Positions 20,006-30,219 are shown, numbered from the stretch's first letter. The stretch is DNA of 64,000 bases from DATCHW01 sp036508135 (GCA_036508135.1 DATCHW010000015.1:124001-188000), one strand, 5' to 3'. Notes: generated by a model from the sequence alone, not told the origin. Program-made: numbers and translations.

Positions 20006-22882
20006 ATGAGTGAAAAACTATTTTTGATTGATGCAATGGCTATGATATACAGGGCATATTTTGCAATGATATCAAATCCATTAATAACAAAAAGCGGACA
20101 TAACGTATCCGCAGTATATGGATTTGTAAATTCACTCATTAGAATTATCGAAGTAGAAAAACCAGATCATATTGCGGTCTGCTTTGATACAGACAAACCT
20201 ACTTTCCGCCACAAGGAATTCCCTCAATACAAAGCACAACGGGATGAAATCCCGACTGATATGCCCTTGCAGATATGGAAGACAAAAGAAGTAGTGAATG
20301 CTTATAATATTCCAGTGATTGAACTCGATGGATATGAAGCGGATGACATCATCGGAACTCTTATCAAGCAGGCAGAGAAAGAGGGAGTTTACAGTTATAT
20401 GGTCACCCCTGATAAGGATTTTATGCAATTGGTTTCAGACAAAACCTTTATGTATAAACCTGCAAGAGGGTCATTCCGCGGAGCTTCTGACGTTGAGATT
20501 ATAGATATTAAAGGAGTTGAGAAAAAATTCGGGGTTGAACCTTCAAAAGTAATCGATGTACTTGGTTTGATGGGAGATCAATCTGATAATATTCCCGGAG
20601 TAAAGGGTGTGGGAGAAGTGACTGCTACAGCATTGATAAAAGAATACGGCTCAATTGAAAATCTTTATGATAATATCGAAAATATCAAAAAGCAAAAGCA
20701 AAAAGAAAATTTAATTAATCAAAGAAACGAAGCCTTTTTATCAAAAAGACTTGTTACAATAAAAACCGATGTTCCCCTTCACAGAAATTTCCATGATTTA
20801 TGCATTAAAGAAATAGACTATAAAAAACTAATCGCTTTATTTGAGGAGCTTGAATTTAAATCTTTTATAAGGAAATATTCTTCTTTTGCAAACACCCAAA
20901 CACCGGCAGAATCAAAGCCAAAGGATGAGATGGATATTTCAATACTCGGTGAAAAAATTGGAAACGATGATATAAGGGTTAATATCCCCGAACCTGTTAA
21001 ATCGCTGAAAAAGATAAGCGATGTTAAGCATCAATATTACACAATTAAAAACCACAATGATTATTTAAGACTGATAACAAAACTATCAGAGCAGGAGGTA
21101 ATTTCATTTGATACGGAAACAGTTGGACTTGATACTTTCACTGCAAAACTGGTTGGAATGTCCTTCTCATATCAGGAATTTGAGGCGTTCTATGTTCCGC
21201 TTTATGGAAAGTTTGGAGTAAAAGAAGAGAATACTGATTTATTCGGGGAAGAGGAATCAGAAGATAAACCTTCACAAACCGGTGTTGAAATTAATTTTGC
21301 AATTGAAAATTTAAAGCCGCTGCTCGAGAGTAAAAAAGTCGGAAAAGCCGGACAGAATATTAAGTTCGATTATCTCCTGATGAGAAATCATGGAATTGAA
21401 ATTGAGAATATATATTTTGACACACAGATTGCAGGTTATATTTTAGACCCGGAAAGCGAACATAATATGGATTTTCTTTCTGAAAAATATCTCAAATATA
21501 CACCTGTCCACATAGAAGAATTAATTGGTGACGGTAAAGACCAGATTACAATGGATAATGTCCCGATACCCAAAATAAGTGAATACGCTTCGGAAGATGC
21601 CGATGTAACATTGCAATTATATCACCGTCTTGAATATGAACTCCAGAAAATTAATTTATATAAACTATGCACTGAAGTTGAATTCCCTCTGATTAAGGTT
21701 CTTGCGGAAATGCAATGGGAAGGGATCAGGATTGACCAGAGAATTTTAAAAGAGATTGATTCAGAACTTGCAATCTATATAAAAGATTTTGAAAAACAGA
21801 TTTATGATTCTGCCGAACAGGAGTTTAACATTAATTCACCGAAACAATTGTCTTATATTCTTTTTGATAAATTGCAATTGAAACCCACAAAAAAAATAAA
21901 GACAGGTTATTCGACTGATATAAGTGTACTGGAAGAATTGAAAAACCAGCACGAAATTGCAGCGATGCTTGTAGAATACAGAATGCTTTCAAAACTAAAG
22001 TCCACTTATACTGAAGGTTTGGCAAAATCTATCAATCCAAAGACAGGAAATATCCACACTTCCTACATTCAGAACATCGCAGCAACAGGAAGATTGTCAA
22101 GTGTGAGTCCTAATCTCCAGAATATTCCGATTAGGTCTGATGCCGGCAGGAGTATCAGGAAAGCATTTATCCCCGCTGAAAAAGATAATTTAATACTTTC
22201 TGCGGATTATTCCCAGATAGAACTCCGCATCATGGCACATTGTGCTGATGATGAAAATATGATAAACGCTTTTAAGAGAAATCACGATATTCATACAGAG
22301 ACGGCGCTTAAAATTTTCAATGTTGATTCCAAAAAAGATGTTACTCCTAATATGAGGAGAAAAGCGAAAGAAGTTAACTTCGGTATAATATACGGCATAG
22401 GTGCATTCGGACTCGCAAACAGATTAGAGATAAAAAATTCCGACGCAAGGAATATTATTGATAAGTACTTTGAGAAATATCCGAAAGTGAAAGAATATAT
22501 GGAAAAAACCAAAAAATTTGCCCGGGATAACGGATATGTCCAAACGCTTATGGGCAGAAGGAGATACCTGAAACAAATAAATAATCAGAATGCTGCTGCA
22601 AGAGCCGAAGATGAAAGAGCCGCTATCAATATGCCTATTCAGGGAACTGCCGCTGATATGATTAAAATTGCTATGATTAATATTTTTAATGACTTCAAAA
22701 AAAACAAGATAAAATCAAAAATGCTTTTACAGGTGCACGATGAACTTGTTTTTGAAGTTCATAAAGAGGAACTTGAGGAAGTGCAAAAAATTGTTATGAG
22801 AAATATGAAGAATGCTATCAAACTTAATGTGCCCGTTGAAGTCGAAATTGGTTACGGGAAAAACTGGTTTGATGCCCATTAA
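20006..22882 (+). CDS. polA: DNA polymerase I
   Basis: The 958-residue enzyme fills gaps and removes RNA primers. Three domains are visible: the N-terminal 5'-3' exonuclease (residues 1-290, with DTDKPTFRHK and the H3TH region LGLMGDQSDNIPGVKGVG), a 3'-5' exonuclease (about 350-560) whose catalytic residues are kept (DTET, NIKFDYLLM, YASEDADVTL), so proofreading should be active, and the polymerase domain (about 590-958) with motif A DYSQIELRI, motif B RRKAKEVNFGIIYG and motif C QVHDELVFE. The ATG at 20006 is used in place of a TTG three codons upstream. The Nudix gene follows after 11 bases. Confidence 0.97.
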   Translation: MSEKLFLIDAMAMIYRAYFAMISNPLITKSGHNVSAVYGFVNSLIRIIEVEKPDHIAVCFDTDKPTFRHKEFPQYKAQRDEIPTDMPLQIWKTKEVVNAYNIPVIELDGYEADDIIGTLIKQAEKEGVYSYMVTPDKDFMQLVSDKTFMYKPARGSFRGASDVEIIDIKGVEKKFGVEPSKVIDVLGLMGDQSDNIPGVKGVGEVTATALIKEYGSIENLYDNIENIKKQKQKENLINQRNEAFLSKRLVTIKTDVPLHRNFHDLCIKEIDYKKLIALFEELEFKSFIRKYSSFANTQTPAESKPKDEMDISILGEKIGNDDIRVNIPEPVKSLKKISDVKHQYYTIKNHNDYLRLITKLSEQEVISFDTETVGLDTFTAKLVGMSFSYQEFEAFYVPLYGKFGVKEENTDLFGEEESEDKPSQTGVEINFAIENLKPLLESKKVGKAGQNIKFDYLLMRNHGIEIENIYFDTQIAGYILDPESEHNMDFLSEKYLKYTPVHIEELIGDGKDQITMDNVPIPKISEYASEDADVTLQLYHRLEYELQKINLYKLCTEVEFPLIKVLAEMQWEGIRIDQRILKEIDSELAIYIKDFEKQIYDSAEQEFNINSPKQLSYILFDKLQLKPTKKIKTGYSTDISVLEELKNQHEIAAMLVEYRMLSKLKSTYTEGLAKSINPKTGNIHTSYIQNIAATGRLSSVSPNLQNIPIRSDAGRSIRKAFIPAEKDNLILSADYSQIELRIMAHCADDENMINAFKRNHDIHTETALKIFNVDSKKDVTPNMRRKAKEVNFGIIYGIGAFGLANRLEIKNSDARNIIDKYFEKYPKVKEYMEKTKKFARDNGYVQTLMGRRRYLKQINNQNAAARAEDERAAINMPIQGTAADMIKIAMINIFNDFKKNKIKSKMLLQVHDELVFEVHKEELEEVQKIVMRNMKNAIKLNVPVEVEIGYGKNWFDAH

Positions 22883-22893
22883 ATAATTATTTT

Positions 22894-23355
22894 ATGCCCG
22901 AGATTAAATCGCAATTCATAGAATGTTATGCTTATGCAAATACTCCGGAAGGGATAAAATTTCTTTTGTTAAAAAGGCATAACGATAATAAAATACATCC
23001 GGGAATCTGGCAGATTATTACAGGGAGGATTGAAGAACGGGAGAAAGCATTTGAAACTGCTATGAGAGAATTGGAAGAGGAAACGGGATTGAAAGCTTTT
23101 AAATTTTTTGTTCTCCCAAAAATTACACAGTTTTATACTTTTCAGAATGATACTGTTAATTTAATTTCTTTATTCCTTGCTGAGGTTAAGTTGGATAAAG
23201 TATTAATTTCAAATGAACATTCTGAGTATTTATGGTGTAATTTACAGGATGCTACGGAAAAAGTACACTGGAACAGTCAAAAGAATAATATTAAAATGAT
23301 TTCAGATTTTCTGGCAAATGAAAATCTTAAAAATACGTTTGTAGAAATAAAATAA
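22894..23355 (+). CDS. Nudix hydrolase
   Basis: A 153-residue protein with a complete Nudix box (G-x5-E-x7-REU-x-EE-x-GU) at about residues 49-71, from GRIEER to REL-EEE-TGL. Nudix enzymes hydrolyse nucleoside diphosphates linked to another group. The substrate here is unknown. The short chain and the setting directly behind polA (11-base gap) fit dihydroneopterin triphosphate pyrophosphatase (NudB)-like or nucleotide-sanitising enzymes, but this is inference. The hldD gene follows 35 bases later and may share the transcript. Confidence 0.87.
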   Translation: MPEIKSQFIECYAYANTPEGIKFLLLKRHNDNKIHPGIWQIITGRIEEREKAFETAMRELEEETGLKAFKFFVLPKITQFYTFQNDTVNLISLFLAEVKLDKVLISNEHSEYLWCNLQDATEKVHWNSQKNNIKMISDFLANENLKNTFVEIK

Positions 23356-23390
23356 TTATAAAAACTATAATAATTTAAATTTATTACAAT

Positions 23391-24368
23391 ATGATAATAG
23401 TTACCGGAGGAGCAGGATTTATCGGGAGTGCTTTAATATCAAGGCTGAATCAGTCAGGATATAAAGATATAATAGTTGTAGATCATTTCGGAAAAAATGA
23501 AAAGTACAGGAATTTAATACCTCTAAAGTTCAAAGAAATCTTTGACGGGGATGAATTCATAGAAGACGTATTCGAAGACTTACTACAGGAAGGAAAATTA
23601 GAAACAATATTCCATCTGGGGGCATGCAGTTCGACTACTGAAGATGATTTCAAGTACCTCTTAAATAATAATTTTGATTATTCAAAGGAATTATGCCTCG
23701 GAGCATTGGAGTTTGATGTAAGGTTTATTTATGCTTCCTCTGCCGCAACATACGGGAACGGCAGTTCGGGTTATCAGGATAATGATGATGAGCTCGACAA
23801 ACTTATGCCTCTCAACGGATACGGATACTCAAAACAATTGTTCGATGTTTGGGCGAGAGATAATGGCTATCTTGATAAAATAGCAGGACTAAAATATTTC
23901 AATGTATTCGGTCCGAATGAATATCATAAAGAAGATATGAGGAGCGTAGTTCATAAATCCTTTCAACAAATCAAGAAGACAGGCAGAGCACGATTATTCA
24001 AAACCACATCCTCTCAATATGGGGACGGTGAGCAGGAAAGGGATTTTATATATGTTAAGGACGCCGTAGATATGACGTTATTTTTTCACAACAATAAAAA
24101 GACTAACGGAATTTATAATGTTGGCACAGGTGAAGCAAATACATTCAACAGTCTCGTAAAACCTATCTTCAAAATTCTTGGTTTGAAAGAAGATATTGAA
24201 TATTTTGATATGCCCGAAAGACTAAAAGAAAAGTATCAGGACTACACTCAGGCGGATATCACTAAAATCCGGAATGCAGGTTATGATGGACCTATTACTA
24301 AAATAGAAGAAGCCGTCACCGATTACGTTAAAAATTATCTCAACACTAATAATCCATATTTAAGTTAA
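23391..24368 (+). CDS. hldD: ADP-L-glycero-D-manno-heptose 6-epimerase
   Basis: HldD inverts C6 of ADP-D-glycero-D-manno-heptose, the last step in making the heptose donor of the lipopolysaccharide core. The 325-residue extended SDR protein has the NADP motif GGAGFIGSA, the Y-x3-K pair in YGYSKQLFD, and the family segment KYFNVFGPNEYHK, which is specific to this enzyme and separates it from GalE-type epimerases. Its presence implies a Gram-negative outer membrane with heptose-containing LPS. Other heptose genes are not in this window. Confidence 0.93.
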   Translation: MIIVTGGAGFIGSALISRLNQSGYKDIIVVDHFGKNEKYRNLIPLKFKEIFDGDEFIEDVFEDLLQEGKLETIFHLGACSSTTEDDFKYLLNNNFDYSKELCLGALEFDVRFIYASSAATYGNGSSGYQDNDDELDKLMPLNGYGYSKQLFDVWARDNGYLDKIAGLKYFNVFGPNEYHKEDMRSVVHKSFQQIKKTGRARLFKTTSSQYGDGEQERDFIYVKDAVDMTLFFHNNKKTNGIYNVGTGEANTFNSLVKPIFKILGLKEDIEYFDMPERLKEKYQDYTQADITKIRNAGYDGPITKIEEAVTDYVKNYLNTNNPYLS

Positions 24369-24380
24369 ATTAATTTATTA

Positions 24381-26108
24381 ATGAAAAAAATATTTTTCGC
24401 TTTTATTTTTTCAATTTTCCTGATAAACATTCTGAACGCTCAGGATTTACCAAGATACCTTACCGAAGAGGAAAAAGTTTTAATGAAAAATTATACTCCT
24501 CCGGCTTCAAATCCAAAAGACATCAATCCCCCGCCTACCCCTGTCAGGACAATGGCAGAATGGGAAGAGCTTCAGGGCATTTTGATTACGTGGACTTCAT
24601 TTACTTCAATACTCAGTCAAATGGTCAGTTATGCTCAGACCGAAGGATTAGTTTTTATAGTATGTACCGATTCAAATTCTGTTAAGACTTATCTTACCGG
24701 TCAGGGGGTTCCGCTTGTTAATCTGAGATTTTTAATAACGAGTTTTAATTCTATATGGTGCAGGGATTACGGTCCCTGGTGTGTATATTCAGGTGTCTCT
24801 GATAGTCTTAAATTTATAGACTGGATTTACAACAGACCCAGACCGCAGGATGATGTAATACCTGCATTCTTAGCTAATTATTTAAGTCTTCCTATTTATC
24901 AAACAACAGTTGCCCCCAATAATTTAATTGCAACAGGCGGAAATTTTATGGTAGATGGAAATCATACTTCTTTTTCTTCAAAATTAATTTTGAACGAAAA
25001 TCCCACACATACAGAAGCTGCGATTGATACTATTGTAAATAAATATATGGGTATAAAACTTAACCGATATGTTTTTATGGAAACGTTGCCTTATGATGGT
25101 ATTCATCATATAGATATGCATATGAAACTATTGGATGAAGAAACTCTTCTCGTAGGTCAATATCCTATTGGAGTTGCTGACGGTCCTCAGATTGAACTAA
25201 ACCTGCAATATATTTTAACCAATTATCAAACTTGTTATGGACGACCGTATAGAGTTGTAAGAATTCCGATGCCTCCGCAAAATGGTAATTATCCGCCGAC
25301 GGGAGATTACTATACTTACACTAATTCTACATTCGTGAATAAAACATTAATAGTTCCCATTTATGGAGTATCTCAGGATACAACTGCATTAAGAATTTAC
25401 AGAGAAAATCTTCCGGGATATAAAGTAGTTGGAATAAACTGCACAGCCATAATTCCGTCATTAGGTGCAATTCACTGCATCAACAAAGAAATTGGTGTGC
25501 TAAATCCGATATTTATTTCGCACGCATTTTTAAGAAATACTTCTAATACAACAGTACCTTACGAAGTGAAGGCTTACGTAAAATCAAAAGGCAGTATTGC
25601 TTCTGTAAAAATGTTCTGGACAACAGATACACTTGCAGGATTTACACAGGTTAATATGTCACAGGCGTCAGATACTTTCAGGGCATATATTCCTAATCAA
25701 CCCCTCGAAACTAAAGTTTATTATTATATAACAGCCAATTCAAACAATGGCAGAACTGTATCAAAGCCACTCACTGCACCGGTGGGATTCTACAAATTCC
25801 TTGTTACGAATACAACCGGAATTACAGCGAATGAAAATAAATTATACTATTATACATTATATCAGAATTATCCGAATCCATTTAATCCTTCTACTCAAAT
25901 ATCTTATTATTTAGAGAAAAAAGATTTTGTCTCATTAAAAATATTTGATGTAACCGGAAGAGAAATTCAAAAAATAGTAAACGGGATTCAAAGCGAAGGT
26001 ATTCATACAATAAACTTTGACGGCAGGAATCTCCCAAGCGGAGTTTATTTTTACACAATAGAATCCAACGGCTGGAAAGACACAAAGCGAATGCTGATGA
26101 TTAAATGA
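24381..26108 (+). CDS. T9SS-exported peptidylarginine/agmatine deiminase family protein
   Basis: A 575-residue secreted guanidino-deiminase of the Porphyromonas-type PAD family. Domains: signal peptide (residues 1-20, NILNAQ), catalytic five-fold propeller (about 50-370), an Ig-like linker (about 385-480) and a C-terminal T9SS sorting domain (about 495-575, with NYPNPFN). The active-site motifs are present: MAEWEELQGI, CRDYGPW (aspartate), GGNFMVDG, HIDMHMK (histidine and aspartate) and the nucleophile cysteine in GAIHCINKE. Agmatine deiminase is normally cytoplasmic. Export by T9SS resembles P. gingivalis PPAD, so protein or peptide arginine is a possible substrate. It follows hldD by 12 bases. 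Confidence 0.87.
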   Translation: MKKIFFAFIFSIFLINILNAQDLPRYLTEEEKVLMKNYTPPASNPKDINPPPTPVRTMAEWEELQGILITWTSFTSILSQMVSYAQTEGLVFIVCTDSNSVKTYLTGQGVPLVNLRFLITSFNSIWCRDYGPWCVYSGVSDSLKFIDWIYNRPRPQDDVIPAFLANYLSLPIYQTTVAPNNLIATGGNFMVDGNHTSFSSKLILNENPTHTEAAIDTIVNKYMGIKLNRYVFMETLPYDGIHHIDMHMKLLDEETLLVGQYPIGVADGPQIELNLQYILTNYQTCYGRPYRVVRIPMPPQNGNYPPTGDYYTYTNSTFVNKTLIVPIYGVSQDTTALRIYRENLPGYKVVGINCTAIIPSLGAIHCINKEIGVLNPIFISHAFLRNTSNTTVPYEVKAYVKSKGSIASVKMFWTTDTLAGFTQVNMSQASDTFRAYIPNQPLETKVYYYITANSNNGRTVSKPLTAPVGFYKFLVTNTTGITANENKLYYYTLYQNYPNPFNPSTQISYYLEKKDFVSLKIFDVTGREIQKIVNGIQSEGIHTINFDGRNLPSGVYFYTIESNGWKDTKRMLMIK

Positions 26109-26200
26109 CATTAGTCATTTAATCAGAAGTTCTCCTTTCTTTGTTGAGGATTGATGGTCAAATAGGCAGGATAGAAATAGTTTTTTATATTATTCAAAAC

Positions 26201-26230
26201 AAAAAGTCCCTTTTATTTAAGGGGTTTTTT
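26201..26230 (+). terminator. Terminator after the deiminase gene
   Basis: AAAAAGTCCCTT pairs with AAGGGGTTTTTT (two wobble pairs, loop TTATTT), with a T-run. It is placed between convergent genes and has A- and T-runs on both sides, so it can serve both strands. Confidence 0.8.
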
Positions 26231-26295
26231 GTAATTTCATTCGATTGAGATTTTTATCTTTTGAAAATTATATCGCTTATTCTTAAAATATTTCA

Positions 26296-26916
26296 TTACA
26301 TTAAGCCTAACAATCCTTGATATATTATTTCAACTGCTATTGCGAGTATGAAGAAACCCATTATTCTGCTCATAACACCGATTCCTGTTGTTCCCAATAA
26401 TTTAAATAACCTTAAAGAGATTATTAAAAGAATATATACTATTATTCCGAGTAATATAATTCCGACTGAAAATCCTAAATAATAAGATATAGAAGAAACT
26501 GAATTAGCGGAGGTTAATCCGATAACTATACCAATCGAGCCCGGTCCGCTCAACATCGGCATTGCCATTGGTGTGAATGATATATCTTCTTTATCATCTA
26601 GTTCACTCGTCTCTTCCTTCGTAAGTTTATTTTTACTGGTGACCATTTCCCAGGCTGTGTGAGCAACTATTAATCCGCCCGCAATTTTTAGTACCGGTAA
26701 TGATATTCCGAAAAATTCAAGCAGTAATTTCCCGATTAGCAGAAATACAATCAGTATTATAACTACATTAAGCGAAGTTTTAAATGCCATCTTTTTTCTG
26801 TATTCATTTGTTCCGTCACTCGTTAATGTGCAAAATAATGGAATTGCTCCAACCGGATTAACCAAAGGGAATAACGCTAAAAATGCCATTGGAATTGCTT
26901 GTAAAAAATGTTCCAT
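26296..26916 (-). CDS. MarC family integral membrane protein
   Basis: A 206-residue protein with six hydrophobic segments, the normal size of the MarC (UPF0056) family. The N-terminal motif FPLVNPVGAIPLF and the internal SGPGSIGIVIG are the two inverted-repeat signatures of the family. Despite the name, MarC has no proven part in antibiotic resistance and its transport substrate is not known. It is a single minus-strand gene, convergent with the deiminase gene and separated by a terminator. Confidence 0.9.
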   Translation of the reverse strand: MEHFLQAIPMAFLALFPLVNPVGAIPLFCTLTSDGTNEYRKKMAFKTSLNVVIILIVFLLIGKLLLEFFGISLPVLKIAGGLIVAHTAWEMVTSKNKLTKEETSELDDKEDISFTPMAMPMLSGPGSIGIVIGLTSANSVSSISYYLGFSVGIILLGIIVYILLIISLRLFKLLGTTGIGVMSRIMGFFILAIAVEIIYQGLLGLM

Positions 26917-27129
26917 AATAAACGATGCTTTATTATTTGATGATATTTAAAAGTTTTAATTGCTTATAACTTTCACTTCTTGTTTCTTGATTAATATGAA
27001 ATATTGTATATCTAATTTAAAGAATAAATATTACAAAGACATTCTATTATGTCGAGTGCAAATTTATACCATTTTCCAATATTTTTCTGCGAAAACGGAG
27101 ATTTGAAAACGGAATTAATTATATTCTAT

Positions 27130-28440
27130 CTATGCTTTCCCTATTCCGTAATAAACAAATTTTTTCTCTTTGAGAAATTTGGGATTGTAAATATTTCTGC
27201 CGTCAAATATTACAGGAGTTTTCATCAGGGATTTCATTTTTTCGAAATCCGGTTTCCGGTATTCATTCCATTCGGTGATTAATATCATTGCATCAGCGTC
27301 TTTCAGAGTGTCATAATAGTTATCACAGAATTTTATTTTGTAAGATGTGTTTTTGAAATATTCTTTCCCGTTCTCCATAGCAACGGGATCATTGAGTAAT
27401 ATTTTACATCCTTCCTCGAGAAGTTTCTCGATTAATGCAATTGCGGGGGCTTCGCGAATATCGTCCGTCCTTGGTTTAAAAGATAACCCCCATACGGCAA
27501 ATTTTTTGTTATTCAGTTTTTCGCCGAAATGTCTTTTTATTTTGTGAAAGATTAATAGTTTCTGGTGCTTATTTATTTCCTCGACTGCTTTCAATATTCT
27601 AAAATCCACTCCGTTATTATCACCTGTAGAAATCAAGGCTTTCACATCTTTCGGAAAACAACTGCCGCCATAACCAACGCCGGCAAATAAAAACTTATCT
27701 CCGATTCTGCTGTCTGTTCCGATACCTATTCTCACTGAATCGACGTTTGCACCGGTTTGCTCGCAAAGCATTGCAATATCATTCATAAAAGATATTCTGG
27801 TGGCAAGCATAGAATTAGCGGCATACTTCGTAATCTCAGCACTTTTTTCATCCATTACGATAAACCTGTTCGAAGTCCGCATAAATGCAGAATATATTTC
27901 TTTCATAGCTTCGATAGCATTAGATGAAGTAGAACCTACAACTACCCTGTCGGGTGACATAAAATCCTGAATTGCCGCTCCTTCTTTTAGAAATTCCGGA
28001 TTGAAAGCATAATCAATTTTATGCTTTGAATGTTCTTTAAAAATCTTCTTGATTTTATCACCTGTTCCAACGGGAACGGTACTTTTAGAAACTATGACTT
28101 TCGGTTCTTTCATTATCCGTGCAACATTCTTAGATACATCGAGAACCCTTGAGAGGTCTGCACTTCCGTCTTCATTTGGGGGAGTAGGCAGGCATAAAAA
28201 TATTATTTCAGATTTATCGACCGTATTTTCAAGGTCTGTAGTAAAGAAAAGTCTTTCTTCTTTTATATTCTTCTGAATCAAATCTTCAAGTTGAGGTTCA
28301 TATATCGTACAGATTCCCTTATTTAATTTTTCAATACTTTTTTCATTGATATCCATACAATAGACTTCATTTCCGCTTTCTGCAAAGCACGTTCCCGTTA
28401 CAAGTCCCACATATCCCGCGCCGATAATTCCTATTTTCAT
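27130..28440 (-). CDS. ugd: UDP-glucose 6-dehydrogenase
   Basis: The enzyme oxidises UDP-glucose twice with NAD to UDP-glucuronate for surface polysaccharides. The 436 residues have the N-terminal Rossmann motif GIIGAGYVGLVTG, the central helical domain, and the catalytic cysteine in GYGGSCFPKDVKAL, with KSTVPVGTG upstream and the C-terminal UDP-binding domain (GLSFKPRTDDIREAPA). The family also includes UDP-ManNAc dehydrogenase, but the motifs fit Ugd best. The start overlaps the stop of the flippase-like gene upstream by 4 bases, so they are co-translated. The 213 bases upstream of marC hold no gene. Confidence 0.94.
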   Translation of the reverse strand: MKIGIIGAGYVGLVTGTCFAESGNEVYCMDINEKSIEKLNKGICTIYEPQLEDLIQKNIKEERLFFTTDLENTVDKSEIIFLCLPTPPNEDGSADLSRVLDVSKNVARIMKEPKVIVSKSTVPVGTGDKIKKIFKEHSKHKIDYAFNPEFLKEGAAIQDFMSPDRVVVGSTSSNAIEAMKEIYSAFMRTSNRFIVMDEKSAEITKYAANSMLATRISFMNDIAMLCEQTGANVDSVRIGIGTDSRIGDKFLFAGVGYGGSCFPKDVKALISTGDNNGVDFRILKAVEEINKHQKLLIFHKIKRHFGEKLNNKKFAVWGLSFKPRTDDIREAPAIALIEKLLEEGCKILLNDPVAMENGKEYFKNTSYKIKFCDNYYDTLKDADAMILITEWNEYRKPDFEKMKSLMKTPVIFDGRNIYNPKFLKEKKFVYYGIGKA

Positions 28441-29465
28441 TTTTCTGCTTTTAAAGTATTTAATTTATAATTTTCTTTTAGGTAATAATAAAGACCAATT
28501 AGAACAAGGAAAACCAATCCTACAAGATGATTAACTGTAGCATAGCCTAAAGCAACATCTTTATCAACCATAAAAAATCCTACAAGTGCTGTTTTCACAA
28601 AAAGGTGATAAGTCCCTGCTGAGTTCCCCGGAAGGGGTATTGTCATTGCAAACGTCCCCATCGTTAAAATCAGATTGGCATCAAACACATCAAGTTTATT
28701 CATATTCGGGTCGTTGAATGCAAAGAAAGATACATACGTTGACAGGATATAAGAAATCCAAAGAAGAACGGAAGTTATAAATATCTTGAAATAACTTTTC
28801 GGATATTTTATAAAAAGAAATCCATTGATTAACGAAATGAACATTTTATGAATTTTATCCTGAATTTTTACAGGAAAAATTCTTGACGATATTTTTTCAA
28901 TTATCTTATCGGTCTTTTCAATATTAAAAAGCATTATAATAATTATGATCACACCAATAAGAATAATAATTGATGTATAAAGTGAAATGGCTTCGATATT
29001 ATATTGTCCGAATGCTTTTGATATTTCTTCCCTGTAATAAAAAAGACACAACCCAAAAACAATAAGCATAGTCAGCATATCAAAAATTCTTTCCACTAAG
29101 ATGGTTCCGATTGATGATGCTTTTGAAATATTTTCCTTTTTTGCTATCAAAATAGGTCTTATAAGTTCTCCTGCACGCGGAATTGCCGCATTCATCATAT
29201 AACCAATCATTGTTGCTGAGAACAGACTGTTTATATTTATTTTTTCTTTCAGAGGGTCAAGCAAATACTGCCACCTTATGGCGCGTATATAGCTCCCAAT
29301 GTAAACACCTATGAAAGCACCAAGGATAATATATAAATAGTTAGTTTTTTTTAATTCCTCGAATAGATTGTCAAAATTCACATCTTTGAATGCCAGATAC
29401 AAAAAAAAAGCAAGCAAAACTGTAAAGAAAGAATACTTTAAAACACTTTTTAGGTTTTTATTCAA
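28437..29465 (-). CDS. LPG synthase TM-region / UPF0104 flippase-like membrane protein
   Basis: A 342-residue inner-membrane protein with about eight transmembrane helices. The motifs RAIRWQYLL, AAIPRAGELIRPILI and the C-terminal PLPGNSAGTYHLF are those of the lysylphosphatidylglycerol synthetase transmembrane region (UPF0104/DUF5009-like) family. Without the cytoplasmic aminoacyl-transfer domain such proteins are usually taken as lipid or glycolipid flippases, or helpers of glycosyltransferases. The 4-base overlap with ugd suggests a role in assembling a glucuronate-containing lipid or polysaccharide, but this is inference. Confidence 0.8.
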   Translation of the reverse strand: MNKNLKSVLKYSFFTVLLAFFLYLAFKDVNFDNLFEELKKTNYLYIILGAFIGVYIGSYIRAIRWQYLLDPLKEKININSLFSATMIGYMMNAAIPRAGELIRPILIAKKENISKASSIGTILVERIFDMLTMLIVFGLCLFYYREEISKAFGQYNIEAISLYTSIIILIGVIIIIIMLFNIEKTDKIIEKISSRIFPVKIQDKIHKMFISLINGFLFIKYPKSYFKIFITSVLLWISYILSTYVSFFAFNDPNMNKLDVFDANLILTMGTFAMTIPLPGNSAGTYHLFVKTALVGFFMVDKDVALGYATVNHLVGLVFLVLIGLYYYLKENYKLNTLKAEK

Positions 29466-29520
29466 TATCTTATTTGAAAGTAATCTGAATTAAAATGAAA
29501 AAAAATATTTCGAAAATTAT

Positions 29521-30150
29521 TTATCTAAGGTCAATTTCTTCCACACCCGAAGGAGTAGAGAAAGTGAATTTTGATGAACTTAATCCCGGATCGAGCGTAA
29601 TATTTTTTAAAGTATATGTTGTAGATGATTCGTTTGTAACTATATAAATCTTTCTTATTAAATTTTCCTCTTTATCAACCCAGATCTTGGCTGATTTAAC
29701 AGTACTTTTGCTTCTTGGCGAAAGTTTTAAAACGTAGCATTCTTTTCCGGAGATGGTTTCTTCATCATCAAGATCAGAATAGAAGTTTTCGGGATAATCG
29801 AAAAGATATTTATTCGGGGAGAATGTGTTTCCGTTATCTTTGTAATTATCTATAATAACTTGTTTTTTCTTTGCTGAGTAAGACCAAGTTGTTACTCCGT
29901 CCGTTACTGACACCTGATCTTTGGATTCTATCCTGTATTTTTTCTCTTTTTGGATGTAAATGGTACCGGTTGATGACTGCGATTTTCCTGATTTTGGTTT
30001 TACAGAGAGTGAAAAACCTGCTTTAGCATCTTTTATTCCTTTATACTTGGATTGAACTTTTCGGATAATTTCCTGCGCATCCTGTGCAAATAATGAATTA
30101 GTTATAAATACTGAAAGGATTAATACTAATAATATTACTGTTTTTCTCAT
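29521..30150 (-). CDS. lolA: LolA-like outer-membrane lipoprotein carrier protein
   Basis: The 209-residue periplasmic protein has a Sec signal peptide ending at 'SLFAQ' (about residue 23), followed by a LolA/LolB-like half-barrel domain. Typical features are the start AQEIIRKVQSKYKGIKDAKAGFS (split over residues 24-48), the segment 'YRIESKDQVSVTDG' and the two-strand ending SSTTYTLKNI. LolA carries lipoproteins from the inner to the outer membrane. Some FCB paralogues of this fold have other jobs, so the gene symbol is tentative. A DUF3108 gene 69 bases upstream on the same strand encodes another envelope protein of similar fold size. Confidence 0.82.
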   Translation of the reverse strand: MRKTVILLVLILSVFITNSLFAQDAQEIIRKVQSKYKGIKDAKAGFSLSVKPKSGKSQSSTGTIYIQKEKKYRIESKDQVSVTDGVTTWSYSAKKKQVIIDNYKDNGNTFSPNKYLFDYPENFYSDLDDEETISGKECYVLKLSPRSKSTVKSAKIWVDKEENLIRKIYIVTNESSTTYTLKNITLDPGLSSSKFTFSTPSGVEEIDLR

Positions 30151-30219
30151 ATTTATTGAAACTTAATAATATATAAAATAACAATTAAATATCTGCTATT
30201 CAATAACGATTTAAGTAAA

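Noticed and set aside
27049..27282. 77-codon plus-strand frame
   Set aside because: Mostly antisense to ugd, without ribosome site or recognisable motif.
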